NCBI GenBank assembly: GCA_964007475.1
Contig: OZ023273.1
Location: 9,207,740-9,271,739, forward strand
Length of the DNA: 64,000 nucleotides
Source of the DNA: Hybos culiciformis
Taxonomy: Eukaryota; Arthropoda; Insecta; Diptera; Hybotidae
Direction: 5' to 3'
Every line of letters begins with the position of its first letter. Position 1 is the stretch's first letter. Below, piece by piece: positions 24,401 to 39,000 of the stretch. The notes beneath the pieces were generated by a model. That model had not been told where the DNA came from, made no database searches, and saw nothing but the letters and a program-made list of their open reading frames with translations. The translations under genes and the position numbers were made by a program.

Positions 24401-26672
24401 ATATTGTTTATTGATGAAAAAAAAAATGTACGAATATTATCATAGAACTAAAGCAATTATGCCGTAGATGATGCAGATTATAATTTTAATACAATTTTAA
24501 TGAATTAATAATGATAAATGCCAACTACAAAAATAAATAAAAAAAAAGCTTTGTGGTCACAGTCAGTTAATTGATTTTTTTTTTTTTTTTTTACAATTAA
24601 TTCTCAACATTTCCATTCATTTTTATTTTATTGGTTAGCAAAATAATTTTTTTTTTTTTTTGGTATGATTCATTACGATTTTAATAATTAAAGAACACAA
24701 TTAAAAAATATACATATTACACATAATGCATATAAAAAAAATAATAATAATATATAAAAATAAATAAATTAAAACAATATTTTAATATGCGGCAGACGTA
24801 TGAATTGGAAGCGAATATAGCCAAAATTAATTATTCAGTTTAATTAATATTACGGAAAGTTAGCAAAATAGTTCGCTTTATTACATATAAATAATTTTTT
24901 TATATTATTATGGTTAGATATTTATGTAAAATTTAATTCAGATATTGTTTGTCCTACGGTTTAAATTTTATGTTTTTTAGTTATTAGTTCGAATTAAATA
25001 ATTGACGTTATTAATATAAAGTATACTTAATAACAAACTCTCTGTTGTTCAAAAGTTTATTTATTAGCCGAAAAAATAACTTATCACATACAAGAGCTAT
25101 AAAATAAAATAAAAAAATATGTACTACTATACTTATTATATAAAATTCCAAATGATGTTTTTTTTTTTTTTTTTTAATTACAATTTAAAAAATGCGCAAT
25201 ACATATTTATACAACAATTCGGAATTGATTAAAACCCACATACTAAATGTAATAATCACCAATTAAAGATACATTTTATATACATATTAAAATATGTTTT
25301 GCTGAAAAACACATTAAATTTATACTTTTAGTTATTGGAATAAGGATGGGTTAAAAGGGTGAATAATATTATTATGTATCCGATTTAATGTTCATCTTTT
25401 TTTTTTAACTGCTACAGTATAATATTTTTAAAATCATGAGAAAATGTATAAAGTAAGAAGAAAAAAAAATAATGTTTTCTCTGCAATGCAATGTTGAAAA
25501 ATCTCAAATATTAATTTTTCTGGTGCTTCTGTATGCATGAACAAATTTATGTAAGGCAATTTCTATATTTATACACTTATTTATAATAATTATTATATAA
25601 TTTATTATTGTAGAAAAGTTGAAATGTCTGATTTAAAAAAGAATTATTTTTTAAATACTCAGTTATTGTGAGAGTGTAAAGGATTTAAAGGATAAACCTT
25701 TTTATCAATTAGCCTGAAATGGTCTATTAAGTTTTGGGACGAGTCAATATATACTTTGTTCAAAATTATTATTCTTAATGTTAACATGACCAATTAAGAT
25801 TACTGTGTAAAATTTGGGACCATTTTGACTATAGTTTAATATTATTCCGAAAAACAAAATTTTGCCTTCAATCTTTGAAAATGTTGCTGACTCACGAAAA
25901 ATTTTGGATCTACTAAAAAGTGTTAATAATTTTTAATAATTTTTTTTTAACTTACCTTCAGCATAACATCCACAATAATGTCCTTGGTGCGCATTAACGT
26001 TATAGTTTCTTTTTTAATTGTTGTTTATAAAGTTTTATGAAAATTTCTACACTAAAGTTAAATTTTGATCATTATCAATTTAAATGAAAGGTTTAAACTT
26101 CTTTATTATAGTGTTGTGTCTGATATTAAATTATATTATTTAAGAAAATAGTTTTTAATATATTTTTAAAAGTATTTTTCAAAGCTTCATTAATTTCTGA
26201 AAATAATGTATTAATTTTTATAAATTTTTGAAAATCAATAAAACCAAGTTGTTGATTGTACATTATACATAAAGTCAATTAATAATGCAAATGAAGTAAA
26301 TCGTAATCGAGTGTGGTAATTCGCTTCGGTTACATTTATATGCTATTTCATGGATTTTAATTTTTTTATTAAAAATAATCAATTCTAAATTTCATAACTG
26401 ATTTTTAAACTAAATAGAAGTTCATCCAAACTTTCTATGCCTCAATGTAGTCAAACTTAACAAAATAATAAATTTTTTATTTATTGACTCACATTTTTAA
26501 AATTTTCCATTAATTTAAAAAAGAAAGAGAATTACAATTACACGACTATTTACCTACAGATCTTATTTTATACAAGTATATCCACATTATAATTTCGTTA
26601 AAGCTAATTCCCAGAAAATCTAATAAAAATAAAACTCAATAATATAAACTTTATAAAATTATATCTAATAGG

Positions 26673-27079
26673 CAGTGATGGATTTATGAATAGGCACACT
26701 AGGCTCGAGCCTAGGGCGGCAAATAATGGGCGGCAAATTTTCATAAAAAAACTTTGTCGGCAATTGTATAACAATATAAAACGTTTAAAACCAAAATAAA
26801 TTCATAAAGATTTTATTTAAGAGGACTTGCTCCGCCCCCAACTTTTTTGTCCCAAAATTTGATTGAAAAGCCGTTTTAGATTATTTTAAAGTTTAATTTA
26901 GAAAAAAATTTCATTATAAAGTGGTATAAAACTTTTTAGAATCAGTTAAGGCGGAGTGCTCAAAATCTCCTCAAAAGTTTTTTTTTTATGTCATATTACA
27001 GATTGTCTTTTTTTAAATGTGTTTTTTTCTGAAATTTTTTTTAGTGCCTAAAGGCGGCATTTGTGTAAATCCGCCTCTG
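26673..27079 (+). mobile_element. Non-autonomous hAT-like element with 8-bp target duplication
   Basis: The element starts CAGTGATGGATTTA and ends TAAATCCGCCTCTG, imperfect terminal inverted repeats of 14 bp. CTAATAGG is present at 26665-26672 and again at 27080-27087, an exact 8-bp target duplication. Eight-base duplications and CAG...CTG ends are typical of the hAT superfamily. The 407-bp body has no transposase. A stretch from the TTAA at 26817 matches one arm of the palindromic element at 44584-44979. Confidence 0.8.
26817..26996 (+). repeat. Half copy of the TTAA palindromic element, inside the hAT-like element
   Basis: From TTAAGAGGACTTG onward the sequence follows the left arm of the 44584-44979 element, including the TTTTTGTCCCAAAATTTGAT and AAAACTTTTTAGAATC blocks. 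It loses similarity at the point corresponding to that element's centre of symmetry. It is therefore a one-armed copy, either truncated or the unfolded form from which the palindrome arose. Confidence 0.6.
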
Positions 27080-30000
27080 CTAATAGGAAAAAAAAACAAA
27101 TTCAAAGGAAGAAAATAACCTATGCAGTATACATTCTGAAAATTATTTTCCCACGTAAGGGTGATAAATTAAACTAATAGGCAATTTTCCATCTAAAACA
27201 TTTTATGGTTATTTTCTGCCACAAGAGAACAAAATTTGCTAATTAATTCGATATTGTGTAACTTTTATTGGTGCAAAAGACCATATTTCTATCGAGCAAT
27301 AAGAAACTTTATTTACATTAAAACAAAAATAATTATTATTAATAAATATATAGGTAATCTTAAGTCCGGATTAAGACTGCAAAAAGACAAAAATTATATA
27401 AATTAAAAATAATATTTGACAAAACTTTTTACGGATATCTATGCCGTCTATTATCAACCGCCGCCGGAAAAGTACTTAGAGTTTTGCTAGGTTACGATAT
27501 AGCTGCTACGAGTTCATAGTATTTCTTAAATTCTAATAAATTAATAATAATTTTTAGAATTTTAAATTTTTTTATTTTTATTCCGAAATTTTCCAATTTT
27601 TGCTGAAACTAAATTTAGCAAATCTGTACATAGAAAAATATTCGGAAACAAATAATAATTAACACCATTCTATTTTGTATAGTTACATTATAACACTTAA
27701 TTAATCCTTTATACATAGCTGAAATTAATTTATTATTAAAACAAATCAATAAGTTAGAAAATCATTATAAAAGCCTTAATTTAAATTTGTTTGACCGCAT
27801 AATCTCATAATCCAACTGTTGCTTTTGTTTTCACTTACAACCAACACAACTCATATCAATATCCGTTTAAGTGTTCTTAATGAATTTCATTTATCAATCA
27901 ATAAATAAGTGTGAATAGGAAATGATAAAATATATACATAATTATAATTCTATATAGTCTGTCTTTTTTGATTAAATTTATATTCGTATCAAAATTATTT
28001 TTATATATAATATTGAACCATAAACAGAATTGTAAATCATTTCAATTAATGATTTCATTTAAATTTGTTTTATACTGAAAAATATTTATTTTTTTTTTTA
28101 TTATTATTTTTAGAATAAATCAATTAAAATTGAATCCAGCGCAAATTATTTAAAAAATTAATATTAATATATCGTATATCTAATAAAAACACAGATACTA
28201 ATTAAATAATATTATTAAATATTAAATTCCCTCATTGACTCAGAGATAAATTAAAAATAATTGAAATATTTATTGGGAATTATTATTATTATTATTATTT
28301 TTATACTTATCTACAATGTATATATTAATATGATTTAATTTATTTGTGTTCAAAATTTTGGGTATGCATGCATATATATCAATTAAATTACCTATATTGA
28401 AAGAGTTGCAATAATAGTTAGTTACAAATTAATTTTAATTACAATTTAGATTAAACGAGATGAGATATGAACCAAAAAGTTTGCATATATATGGTTAAAT
28501 TATTAATTAATCTCATGCATCTCATCAATCTTTAAGAACCTCATTAAACTATTTTTTTATTGGAGGTGAATATATTTATTTAAAATTTTTTTATCAGAAG
28601 CAAATTCAGTGTGTACAATTTCTGGATATATTTTTATTATGTAAATATGTCCTACTTCGTCCCATTCGCTATTCACCGACTGTTGCTATTAAATATAGAA
28701 TAACATAACTAAAACTATATCACATATACATAAAATTTGAATAAATATCTATCACTTAATCTTCGATGATGAATTTAGAAAATATTTTTCTAATGTTTTA
28801 TTTTCAATCATAAAAAAGCATAAATAATCGTAAAGTTTAAATAAGTTAATTAAAATAAATTTAATTTATTAATTAAACTGTGTAATTTGTATTACAACTA
28901 TATTATATGTACAATGTACAATGTGCACACACATATATACTGCCTACATATAACGTGTATATTGTATAACAAATGTATAGAATAAGCCTTCATAATAACC
29001 AACAAACAGAATGATAAATAATCATGAACCAGCCACCGTAATTATAACATCAGAAAATTATACTGAATGTGGTTAATGATAAAATTGAACGATTAAAAAC
29101 AGTTTTTATTTTAATATGAAAAAAAAAGAAGAGAAAAATCTACAAAGTAAATCTTTGTATGCAATTAGCACGCTATTGACACTCATTTATATATACAATT
29201 ATATGCATATTTATATGAAGTTTAAAATATATGACCACCAACTATTTTTTTTTTAATGTATGTAGATACTTTTATGCTTCTTTAAAACAATCAACGATTC
29301 TAAAAATTAAATCAGATTTATATAAGTAATTAAATTCCGGAGCGCTAGAAAAATCATTAGCCACTTGATTTAATTATTTATACAACATAATTATTTTTCA
29401 ATGAAATAAAAGTTTTGTTTCTGAAGTTAAGCTGAATAAGTTAATTTCGAGGACCAATTATTCTACACTAACTTCGAAGGGTATATTGGTTCAGAACGAA
29501 ACATCGACGGCACTACGCATATTGTCCAAAAAAATAATTAAAGAAATAAATTCCGAATGGATAAACGTTCAAAACAAGTTATGTTCCGAACTCATATAAG
29601 TTAATTTTAGTTTAAATTTAAATGTATCCTTTTATTATTTTGTAATAGCTCTATTGAGATTATAAATTTGTACGCTTCGATAGAGAAATAAAAAATTTTG
29701 CTTATTCCAACAAAAAACGGTAAAGGAATTTCTATAGACATGATTTAAAAAAATATATATATTTTATGTGTACCTACTATATTCTATTACTACAGATATT
29801 AATTTAATTTAATTTCAAAACAATTGATAAAGACATTAATCTTTTGCTTTTAGTGGAAATTACCATATTTAGAGTTTTATTTTTAACATTAATTCTGGGA
29901 AAAAAATTATATGAAGGGAACTATACATGTAAACATTTATTATTGGATTGGATAATGAAGATTTTATTTGTATACGATTAAATGGAATAAAATTAAAAGA

Positions 30001-33000
30001 TTTAACAAATTAAAAAATTTTATATTTTGGATATTTTATCAATTGAATTGTTGAACTATAGTTCCCACTTCTTGACTCAACGATTCAATTCAAATGTGGG
30101 TAAATGTATAACTTTCTCTGAGCAATTAAACATTTCGGGAAGAGATTCGAATATTTAACGCAAATTTTGAATGTGGATTCAAGAAAAACTTTCGATTTAA
30201 ATAAATAATTTCATAAATTGTAAACAATCATTTAATTTAAAAAGGGAAGTAGAGAAATGATATCAGAATTCTAGTGTGGGCATCGAACTGTCAAATAATA
30301 AAAACAAATGATTACTTAAGTAGATATATTGTTGCAGAAAGTTCTGTGAGAATAAAACATAAGATTGAATTTAAAAAATCAATAAATGACTAGAGAACTT
30401 CTATCTAAAAAAGTTTTAATAACAAAAAAATGAATACAGTTAATATTTATGGTAGACGAATAACTTAACATCATAACGAATTGTCATTCAAAACGAAAAT
30501 ATTTAAGATACTTTACGAAAATAAAAATTGTTAGTTATGATTTTTTTTTCTTCAAAATTCTCTCCCTTTTTACAGAAAAAAAGAGAAAAGAAAAAGTTTT
30601 CAATTTCTAACTAAAAATAATTTTTCCTTTCATTTTATTTAATTAATTCTTTTTTTTTTTTTGACAAAATAACTTCTTTTGAATTTTTTTTATATATATA
30701 CTTATATATATATTTTTTTAATTCTTGAATAAAAACGAAAAAAAAAAAAAATACCACCAGCACAATTACGATAATTTAATCAATGTAACACCAATTTAAA
30801 GACTATTAAAAGATTTTTTTTTAGTCAGCAATTATTTTTTTTTTTATTATTATTATTATGAAGAGAAGAGATATTTCTGTGTATTATTTAGGTATTTATT
30901 TTATACTGTTTCTTTTTCTTTTTTTTTATTTTACTATGAAGACGGCTAAGAGTAGAGAAGTGTAGTGTAGGAATTGAAGAGATAAAAAGATACACAGCAG
31001 AAGCACATCATTATATTATTTTTATTTTCAAAAATTAAATAAAAAAAAAAAAACAAAAAAAAATTTTATGTAGTTAAGAAAAAGCAAAATATCCTGAAAT
31101 GTTATAAAATTTATTTTGCGCGCCCGTTTACTATGGAGATGTTTTTTTTTTTTTATTTTTATTTTTTTTTTATCTTATAAAAATTTTACGAATAATAAAA
31201 TGCTGATTAAATATAAAAAAAAAAAAAACATTTATTGTACATATAATAATAATAATAATGTATATTGTATATATATATAATATGTGTATAAATTTTTCAG
31301 GAAAAAAAATAAATAAATTCATTGCAAAATAACAAAATTTACATTATCCACTTAAGATTTATTCGTACGTAAAAACAAAATAAAGAAAAAAGGGGTGGTT
31401 TTCAACTTTACACTAATAAACTGCAAAATATGAAATTATTTGTTTAAAGATTTGACTTTTATTATTTTCTCTGTCGAATAATAGATGACTTGGTATAAGA
31501 AACTGGAAGTTTTTTTGAAGATGTATTTACTATATTTTTGTGATCTCTGATGTTTGTGTTATTTTTTTGCTGTCGATCAATTTAATAGACATTGGAATAA
31601 GTAGATTAAATAGAAATAATTAACTTTTGATAAAAACAAAATCGATAAAAACAAAAAATCAAAAAATCACATTGAAAAACTCGTATTTCATTGTCTAAAA
31701 AATTAAATGGTTATTAATTGTATATTCTGTCAATGTTTTCTTAAATTGAAAATTAATACTTTATTGCACATTTTTAATCTATACGAAAGAAAACACACAA
31801 AAAAAATTACCTTAATTCACTGTCTACTCTACACTATATATACATTATTATATATAGTTATGGTCTGCTGAAGTATAAAAATAATTTTCTTCCATGAGCT
31901 AAATTCAATTTTCTTCACATACCCACTATCTTATTTTTAGTAAATTGTATTCAAAGTTCAATTAAAGACTTTATATGAGTTCTAATGACATTTTCTAAGT
32001 TCAAGCCTTTTTACTTCAAGTGAATTATGAACAATTCGAGATGGAAGTTGAATAAATCATACATCATGACTAAATTATTTTTAACATTTAACATTTTAGA
32101 GGTTGACTTGACACTTTAGAACTCGTCAATTTTAGAGTTCGGCAATTAATTAAACAAGAATTATAAGTAAAGAATAAGTTAAACTACAGTTTAATATTAG
32201 ACTCTGTCTACAATACACATTTTGGGTCATCGCCTTTTAATTTTTCACGTACATCACCTTATCTAGTAGAAAAATAATGATCAAAATAATAAATGATTCA
32301 ATTATAATTTGTTATTTTTAGCTTATAAGATGCTACTTAGGTGTAAATATATCATAACAACTTTTTTTTTTACCATAGTAAAAAATTTTGATGGATTGTT
32401 TACTTTTTCCTTTAATTTATGATAATTGCTTATTTATTTTTTTTAATTGTTATTAAGAAAATTGCATTTAAATTTTAATTTTCCGCTAATTCTTCATTGA
32501 TTAATTTTTTCTATTACTATTTCACATTGTATTTTAAAATTCAGTGTATAATTTTACCGCTTAAATTTTTTTTTCAGTGCATTTTAATTTACCGTGCAAT
32601 AAGTTCTATACACACCAAAAAAAAAATCGTCTATACATCATTAATAATGTACCGCAACATTACGACGTTGAAAAAAGATTACTTTTTCCGGAAAATATAT
32701 AATTTTTTTTTTTTTGAGAAATTTTTCCTTTTCTCTTATTTAAGAAAACTTTTTTTTTTTTCTTAATGAAAATTCTATCTCGGTTATAACTAACTCAAAC
32801 GTCAATTTACAACTGAAAATATAATTTTACCTCCTCATTTTTTTTTTTTATTTTTATTATTTTTTTTTTTTTTTTTGAAAAAGCAAACATAATATCATCA
32901 TCATTCAGAGAATTTATAAATGTTTTATGTTTCAAAAATAAATAGGGTGATATATTAATTAATGTGATTTAAATTTGGTGCGGAACTTCATAAATTAAGA

Positions 33001-36000
33001 AGTTAATAATAAATTAAGAAGTTCATGAATATGATATATGTTCGTAGAAAAAGAAATAAGTACGCACAATATTTGAGAGATATAAGCTGGCTTTTGGTGT
33101 GAAGAAGATATTCTATCTTATATTCGTATGAATGAAGAAATATTCGTTGGCTGATGGATAAAGTAATAAATGTTCCAAATTTTGTGAAAGTAAAATTTCT
33201 TAAGGTAGGTATATTATATTTTACATACTACAAGAATTACCACATTAAAGTTCAGTTTCAATTGTATCTTTATTTTACAATCACACTAATATTAGTGTAA
33301 AAGACATTGTTGTACGCCCTATTAAGTTTTAAGAAACAATATTAATTGATTGACACATATATATTAAATTTATATCTCATAAATATTTTTAAATGGGTTC
33401 AAGACAATAAAATTTATTTACCCCATAATTTTTGTTTTGTACATTTTAAATTGAAATTGTGTATATGTTTATAACAAAAAATATAATGTTGTACCTTTTT
33501 AGAGATATCATTACTCATACATCCATTAGGAAAGCAAAAAAAAAAAATAATAATAAAAATCTATATGGATATTGCTGCTGCTGCTTCTGATGATGAAGTG
33601 CTAGAGAGGAATATTTTTTTTTTGACTTTTTTTTTCCTTTGCTGTAATAAAATCGAGAAAATCTTTAACTCCTGCACATCAATTCATTTGGAGCAATATT
33701 AATGTTTTTTTTTTTGTTTTTTTGTTCTAAAGAATTCAAAATTTGTACAATGTTAATTCGACTCCCGCAACAGTTAAATACATTTAAGGCTAAAGGGGGG
33801 AAATATATATATATTTATTATATGTTGTGTATAATACGACATTATATTTTATCATCAATTCATGGAATAAAAAGAGAAGTAGATTATTTATCTATCAATA
33901 AAAAGCAATTACGATTACTTAATATTATGAAAATATATATAATAGGGTGATTATCACAATATTTGATTTTGCAATTAATTTTAACTATATTGAAAAATTA
34001 TCGATAATAACAATAATGAATTTATTAGATTACTCGGAATTTCTTTTTAATATACTAATTGTATTTTTCATTTTCATTCCAAAAGAAAGAACCATAGGTC
34101 AAAATATTTGACAAATCGTTTTGTTACCATTTTAATACTTTAGCTAAATTACGTACAACATATATATGAAGAAGACTCAAGAAGACGGCATTTGAGATAA
34201 TCTTAATTTTAAAGAATTATTAGAATTAGGTAAAGACTAAGTATTTGAGCAGAAAATTTGTTTCAGAGAAAACCTCAAAACAAGAAAGTCTTTTGTTTTT
34301 ATAATTATACTATATTTTTGTGTTCTACTGGGGACCACTGTTGACCATTAGGGGAACTTAAAATTCGCAAATAAAAATTTTGCTTTATTTATATTTTTGT
34401 TTTTTCAAGGAATCAAGAAAAAAACAAATATGAAATTAAAAATTCAAGTAAAAAGTTCTTAATCCTTCGTAATCACATAAAGCAAGAATCGCTCTTAAGA
34501 AGAGACTCAAAGCAGCTCGTAATGTTTATGTCTATCCGATAAGTTCTCAAATCAAATCATTACCTTATTTGCCCTCAAATAAAAAGCATTTTATTTCAAA
34601 TATCGAATAAATGCCAGCCAGAAGCAATTTAAAACCATAGAGTCATCATTCCTAAAATTTTCATATTTACATTTTTTTATTTGCTTCCAATTCCAAGTTA
34701 CATAAAACCAAATACATAGTATGTTATGTATATTTATTATTGTGAAATACACATTTGTAATATTTTACAGCACCCTTTTTTTTCGTTCGATATACGTTTT
34801 ATTAATAATAATAATTCTCCACCATATAATTCGTGACCTGTGTTTGGCATCATACTCTCAATTTCAGGCTAAAAGTACTAAATTGAAATATATATGTACA
34901 TATATAAATTCTTTACGATAAAATATATGTATGTGCACATGTAAGCGCACAGAAAGCATTTAAAAAACAATTTAAAATAATTTTATGTCTATATACGTTA
35001 AATAAACTGCACATAAATTTTATTTATGCTCGATATTTCAATAATGGAAGCTCATAAAGTACAAAAATAAAAGATAAGTGAATAAAAAAAAAAATTGTTT
35101 TTGTTAAAAAAGATTCCGGAACACTATGTTGTCAATTTATTGAATCCGATTTAAGTACTTCGTCAAAATCAATTCATATATTGAAATAATTACATTGACA
35201 GATTCGTTTTGTAAAAGGCTTTCTGTTTATGTCTTAGGAGGTCTAAGGTGGATGATCATAAAATCTTAGCTTTATGTTCATATATGCAAAAAACTTAACA
35301 AAAACTGCTCGTTTGAATATAGAATACACGTATTGCATAAAAATTAATGGTTGTATACGATAGTCGTTATATTTTGTGTAATAAGCAATTACTAACACCT
35401 TCAAAACAAAAGTTCTATGAAACTGATAATCTTTTTAGTATCCTTAATCCTTAATTGGTAACAATTTTCATTTCAACTTTTTAAAAAGAAAATTTTGTTG
35501 TTTGCAACATTTTAAAATGTAAAATTAATGGATATACACATAACATTTTGTATCATTATAACTGACTGCTTTATTAAATCGAATGAACTGACAAATTCCT
35601 TCTCATTTTTTTTCATTACATATTATTATTGCTTTAATTTGCCGGCTTAATGAGTTCAGATGCAATGTTGCTAAAATTTTAATATTCCTTTAATACATCT
35701 TCAATTTTAGGTACTGTGTTGCTTTGTAAAATTGCTGTAAAATTCGATATTAAGGTTGTTTGAGATTATTTTCTTTTTTTTAAATTACGTATGTACATAA
35801 TAAAATTAATTGTATTAAAAAGAACTTGAAGTACAATTTGAAAGTTATGTAGTATTTTCTAAGTATATCTTTGTATAAGTAATTAAGTTATTTAAAATGT
35901 TGTTCAACATTTTTAATTAAGGCTTTATAATAATTATGTTTGAGAATAATTTTACTGAATCTGCGATTTGTGTGCAATCGCTATTTAAGTTTTAATAACA

Positions 36001-39000
36001 AAATATCACATTTTAGACTAGAGAGTTAATTTTTATTACAAATCTATCATTGGTAAATCTAACTTTAATCACTTATTACAGATTACAAGACAACTCAACA
36101 TAGATTATAATTAAGCATAATTCGTATTAGTTATTTATATAATAAATGTGAATTTTTCATTGAGCTAAATGTGTTTATCTCAATTTTCAGAACCAAATGT
36201 ATAGTTTGAATCTTTATTGTGTCAAGATTTAAAAAGCGATTGCATTAAAAACTGAAAATAAAATAATTAGTTTTGTAGTAATTTATGCTGAAAACATTTT
36301 AATCCAATTTATTCTTCAACTTTAAAAAAAAAACAAAAATTTTGTATCCGTAATTGTTCCTTAACAATCATAATTTTTAGTGAATAATCATTTAAATTGA
36401 AACAAAATTTGGAGAATGAGTCAAAAAATTGTCATGTTGGGCTTGAAGCCAAAATCATTTAAATGTGTTGCCAGAAAATAAAATTCACTTAAATATCTTT
36501 TTTACACAACTTTCAATCCAATAATTCATAAAAACGTTTTACTTACTCCTTGGTCACAACAATTCAATGATTGGTTGTTCCAAAGAACACAATTAGAAAA
36601 AAATTTATAAATTTTTTTTTTTCAATATCAAAGAGTTAAAACATTTCATTTTCTTCTCAAAAAAGAAGATTCCTTGAAAAAAAAAATTTTATTATTTGTA
36701 ATAATAATTAAAATATTTTAAATTAATGACATTTTATTTAATTTTTTTTTTTGTTTTAATTTCAGTTTTAATTTAGTTTTTTTTTTAATTTTTGGCTTCA
36801 AATAAAATATTAAAATTAAAGAAGTTTAAACTATTTAACGTCGAATCCAAAATTTATTTATCATAAAACATTTTTTAAGAAAATAAAATTGTATATTTTC
36901 AATTTAATTACTTCAATTTGGCATTTAGAATAAATTGATATATAACTAAATAATTCTAAAAAGTATTTTGCTCCAAATGTATCTTTTATACAATTATACA
37001 ATTAATTTGTGTACATTTTGTATAAAAAATATAATTATTATATACTTACATTTACAAAATAATAATATGACAACAAAACCATTTGGATGCTGCGCTCTAT
37101 GACTTATTATTAAATTATATTTTAAATTTTTTTATTTTAGAAAAAAAAACAAAATTTCGCATTTAATAGAAAATTACTTAAAAACATAAGAAATACGAAA
37201 ATAAACTTAATATTATGTCAAAGCAAATGTATGTATGACAGTCATTAACATAGAATTTATGATAAACAATAAACATAAATTTAAGTTACTTCGGTTACTT
37301 CAAACAAAAAGTGGTACAGAAAGCTGGTTTCACAAAATTAGAAAAATTTTTTTTTGATAAGTGGCTTCGAGTTAAGAGTTACTTGTGAGGGAAAAATAAA
37401 AGAAAGATAGATACGATGGAACAAATTCCAGTTCTAAGTTTTAAGTATAATGAATTTTTAATTTTACGACACATTGTATATTAAATATTAGGTACCTACG
37501 TATTATAATATGTACTATAATTTTTATATTCAATTTTGAAAAAAATTTGTAAACTAAATTATATATACATAATTACATACATAGATTTTAGAGCAGAGTT
37601 ATCTGATGCGAACTTTCTTGACCGCATTAGTATATATTTCAGCTAACTTTCAAAATACATTTCAAATTCAAATGTGAAACACATCTTCCAAAATTCAAAC
37701 TTATGGGTATTCATACATGAACTTACCAAGCAAACTCTTCATTCTCAAAAATATTCAATTAAAACAAAAATGTTCACTTCGTTTAAAAAAAAAAAAAAAA
37801 ATTAAAAGAACCTTCTTCTCTGGTAATTAGAGTCGTCATTAAATAAAAAAGAACAAAAAGATTTAGTTCTTTTTTTTTTTTCATATAAAAATTATACGAC
37901 AAATAAAATGAAATCGTTTATGAAAATAAAATAAACGAAAAATTCTTTAATAAAATTTTCTTAGCTTGCTTCCTTCAATTGTCTGAATAATAACATTTCA
38001 TCTTTCTACTCATTTTCTTTCTTTTTGCATAAAAAACACTCTTTAAGTTGATAATCTATAAAAGTTTTTAATTTTATTTTATATCAATGTTCTAGTTATA
38101 AATTTCCAGAATTTATGCATAAATATTATACTTAGTATGAAGACAGCAAAATTTTACTGTGAAATAAAAATGATGGCAGCAAAGCAAAAATATGAAACAA
38201 CCGTACTTTGCGAGCGCTTCGACTTATGTATACGTACTACATAGTTAAAGAAGTTATATATATATAACTAAAAAGATGTTCTTTCTCTGACAAAAAAATG
38301 TTGGACAGAATAAATTGAGCTTCAAGAAATGTACCTAGTGTATGTTTTGCATTGATATATATATGCAATAGTATTATACTTCTTAAAAATTATGTAGCGT
38401 AGCTTACATCTCATTTATTGTTTGTCTGCATTACTCAAAGAGCAAAATTATGGTATTCTCTATTATAATATATTAATATCCAAAAATCCATAATCACCAA
38501 AAAACTCGGGTTAATGCTGTGCCTAGAGAATAGCATTTTACAGTTAGTAATCTGTATATTTTTTTAGTTTAGAGATGAGGACACACTTTACTGTAAACCT
38601 TACATTCCTAGGTCCCATACCTATTATATGCAAAAAAAAAAAACAAATTTGGTAATAGTAAAAGCAATCGAAATTTATAAAATAAGTGTACCAAATTAAG
38701 TGTGACTTTAAAATTTGTGTCTTTTTCAATGTCTTACTTAAATCATTGAAGAAAAACGTTTACGATAAAAATATTATGACGACAGTCATCGGCCAAGTTA
38801 ATTACAAAAAAACTTCGATATTCAGGTATATCTGTTTATTTTGCTATGAAAGCTGAAATTTAAATGTGTACTACAAAAAATTATTATTTTTTCTAAAAAT
38901 TTCAACATTTTTAAAAGTAATTCTGTTTTGGTGGTTGGAAGCTTAAATGATTGAAAGAAAGTTTTTAAATTGAATATTTTTTTTGTATGAAAAATTTCCT

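Noticed and set aside
32497..32766. Frame rich in Phe, Tyr and Ile on the plus strand
   Set aside because: It is the translation of poly-T and AT repeats, not a membrane protein.
33702..33950. 82-codon frame beginning in a poly-T run
   Set aside because: Low-complexity start, no recognisable motif and no splice context.
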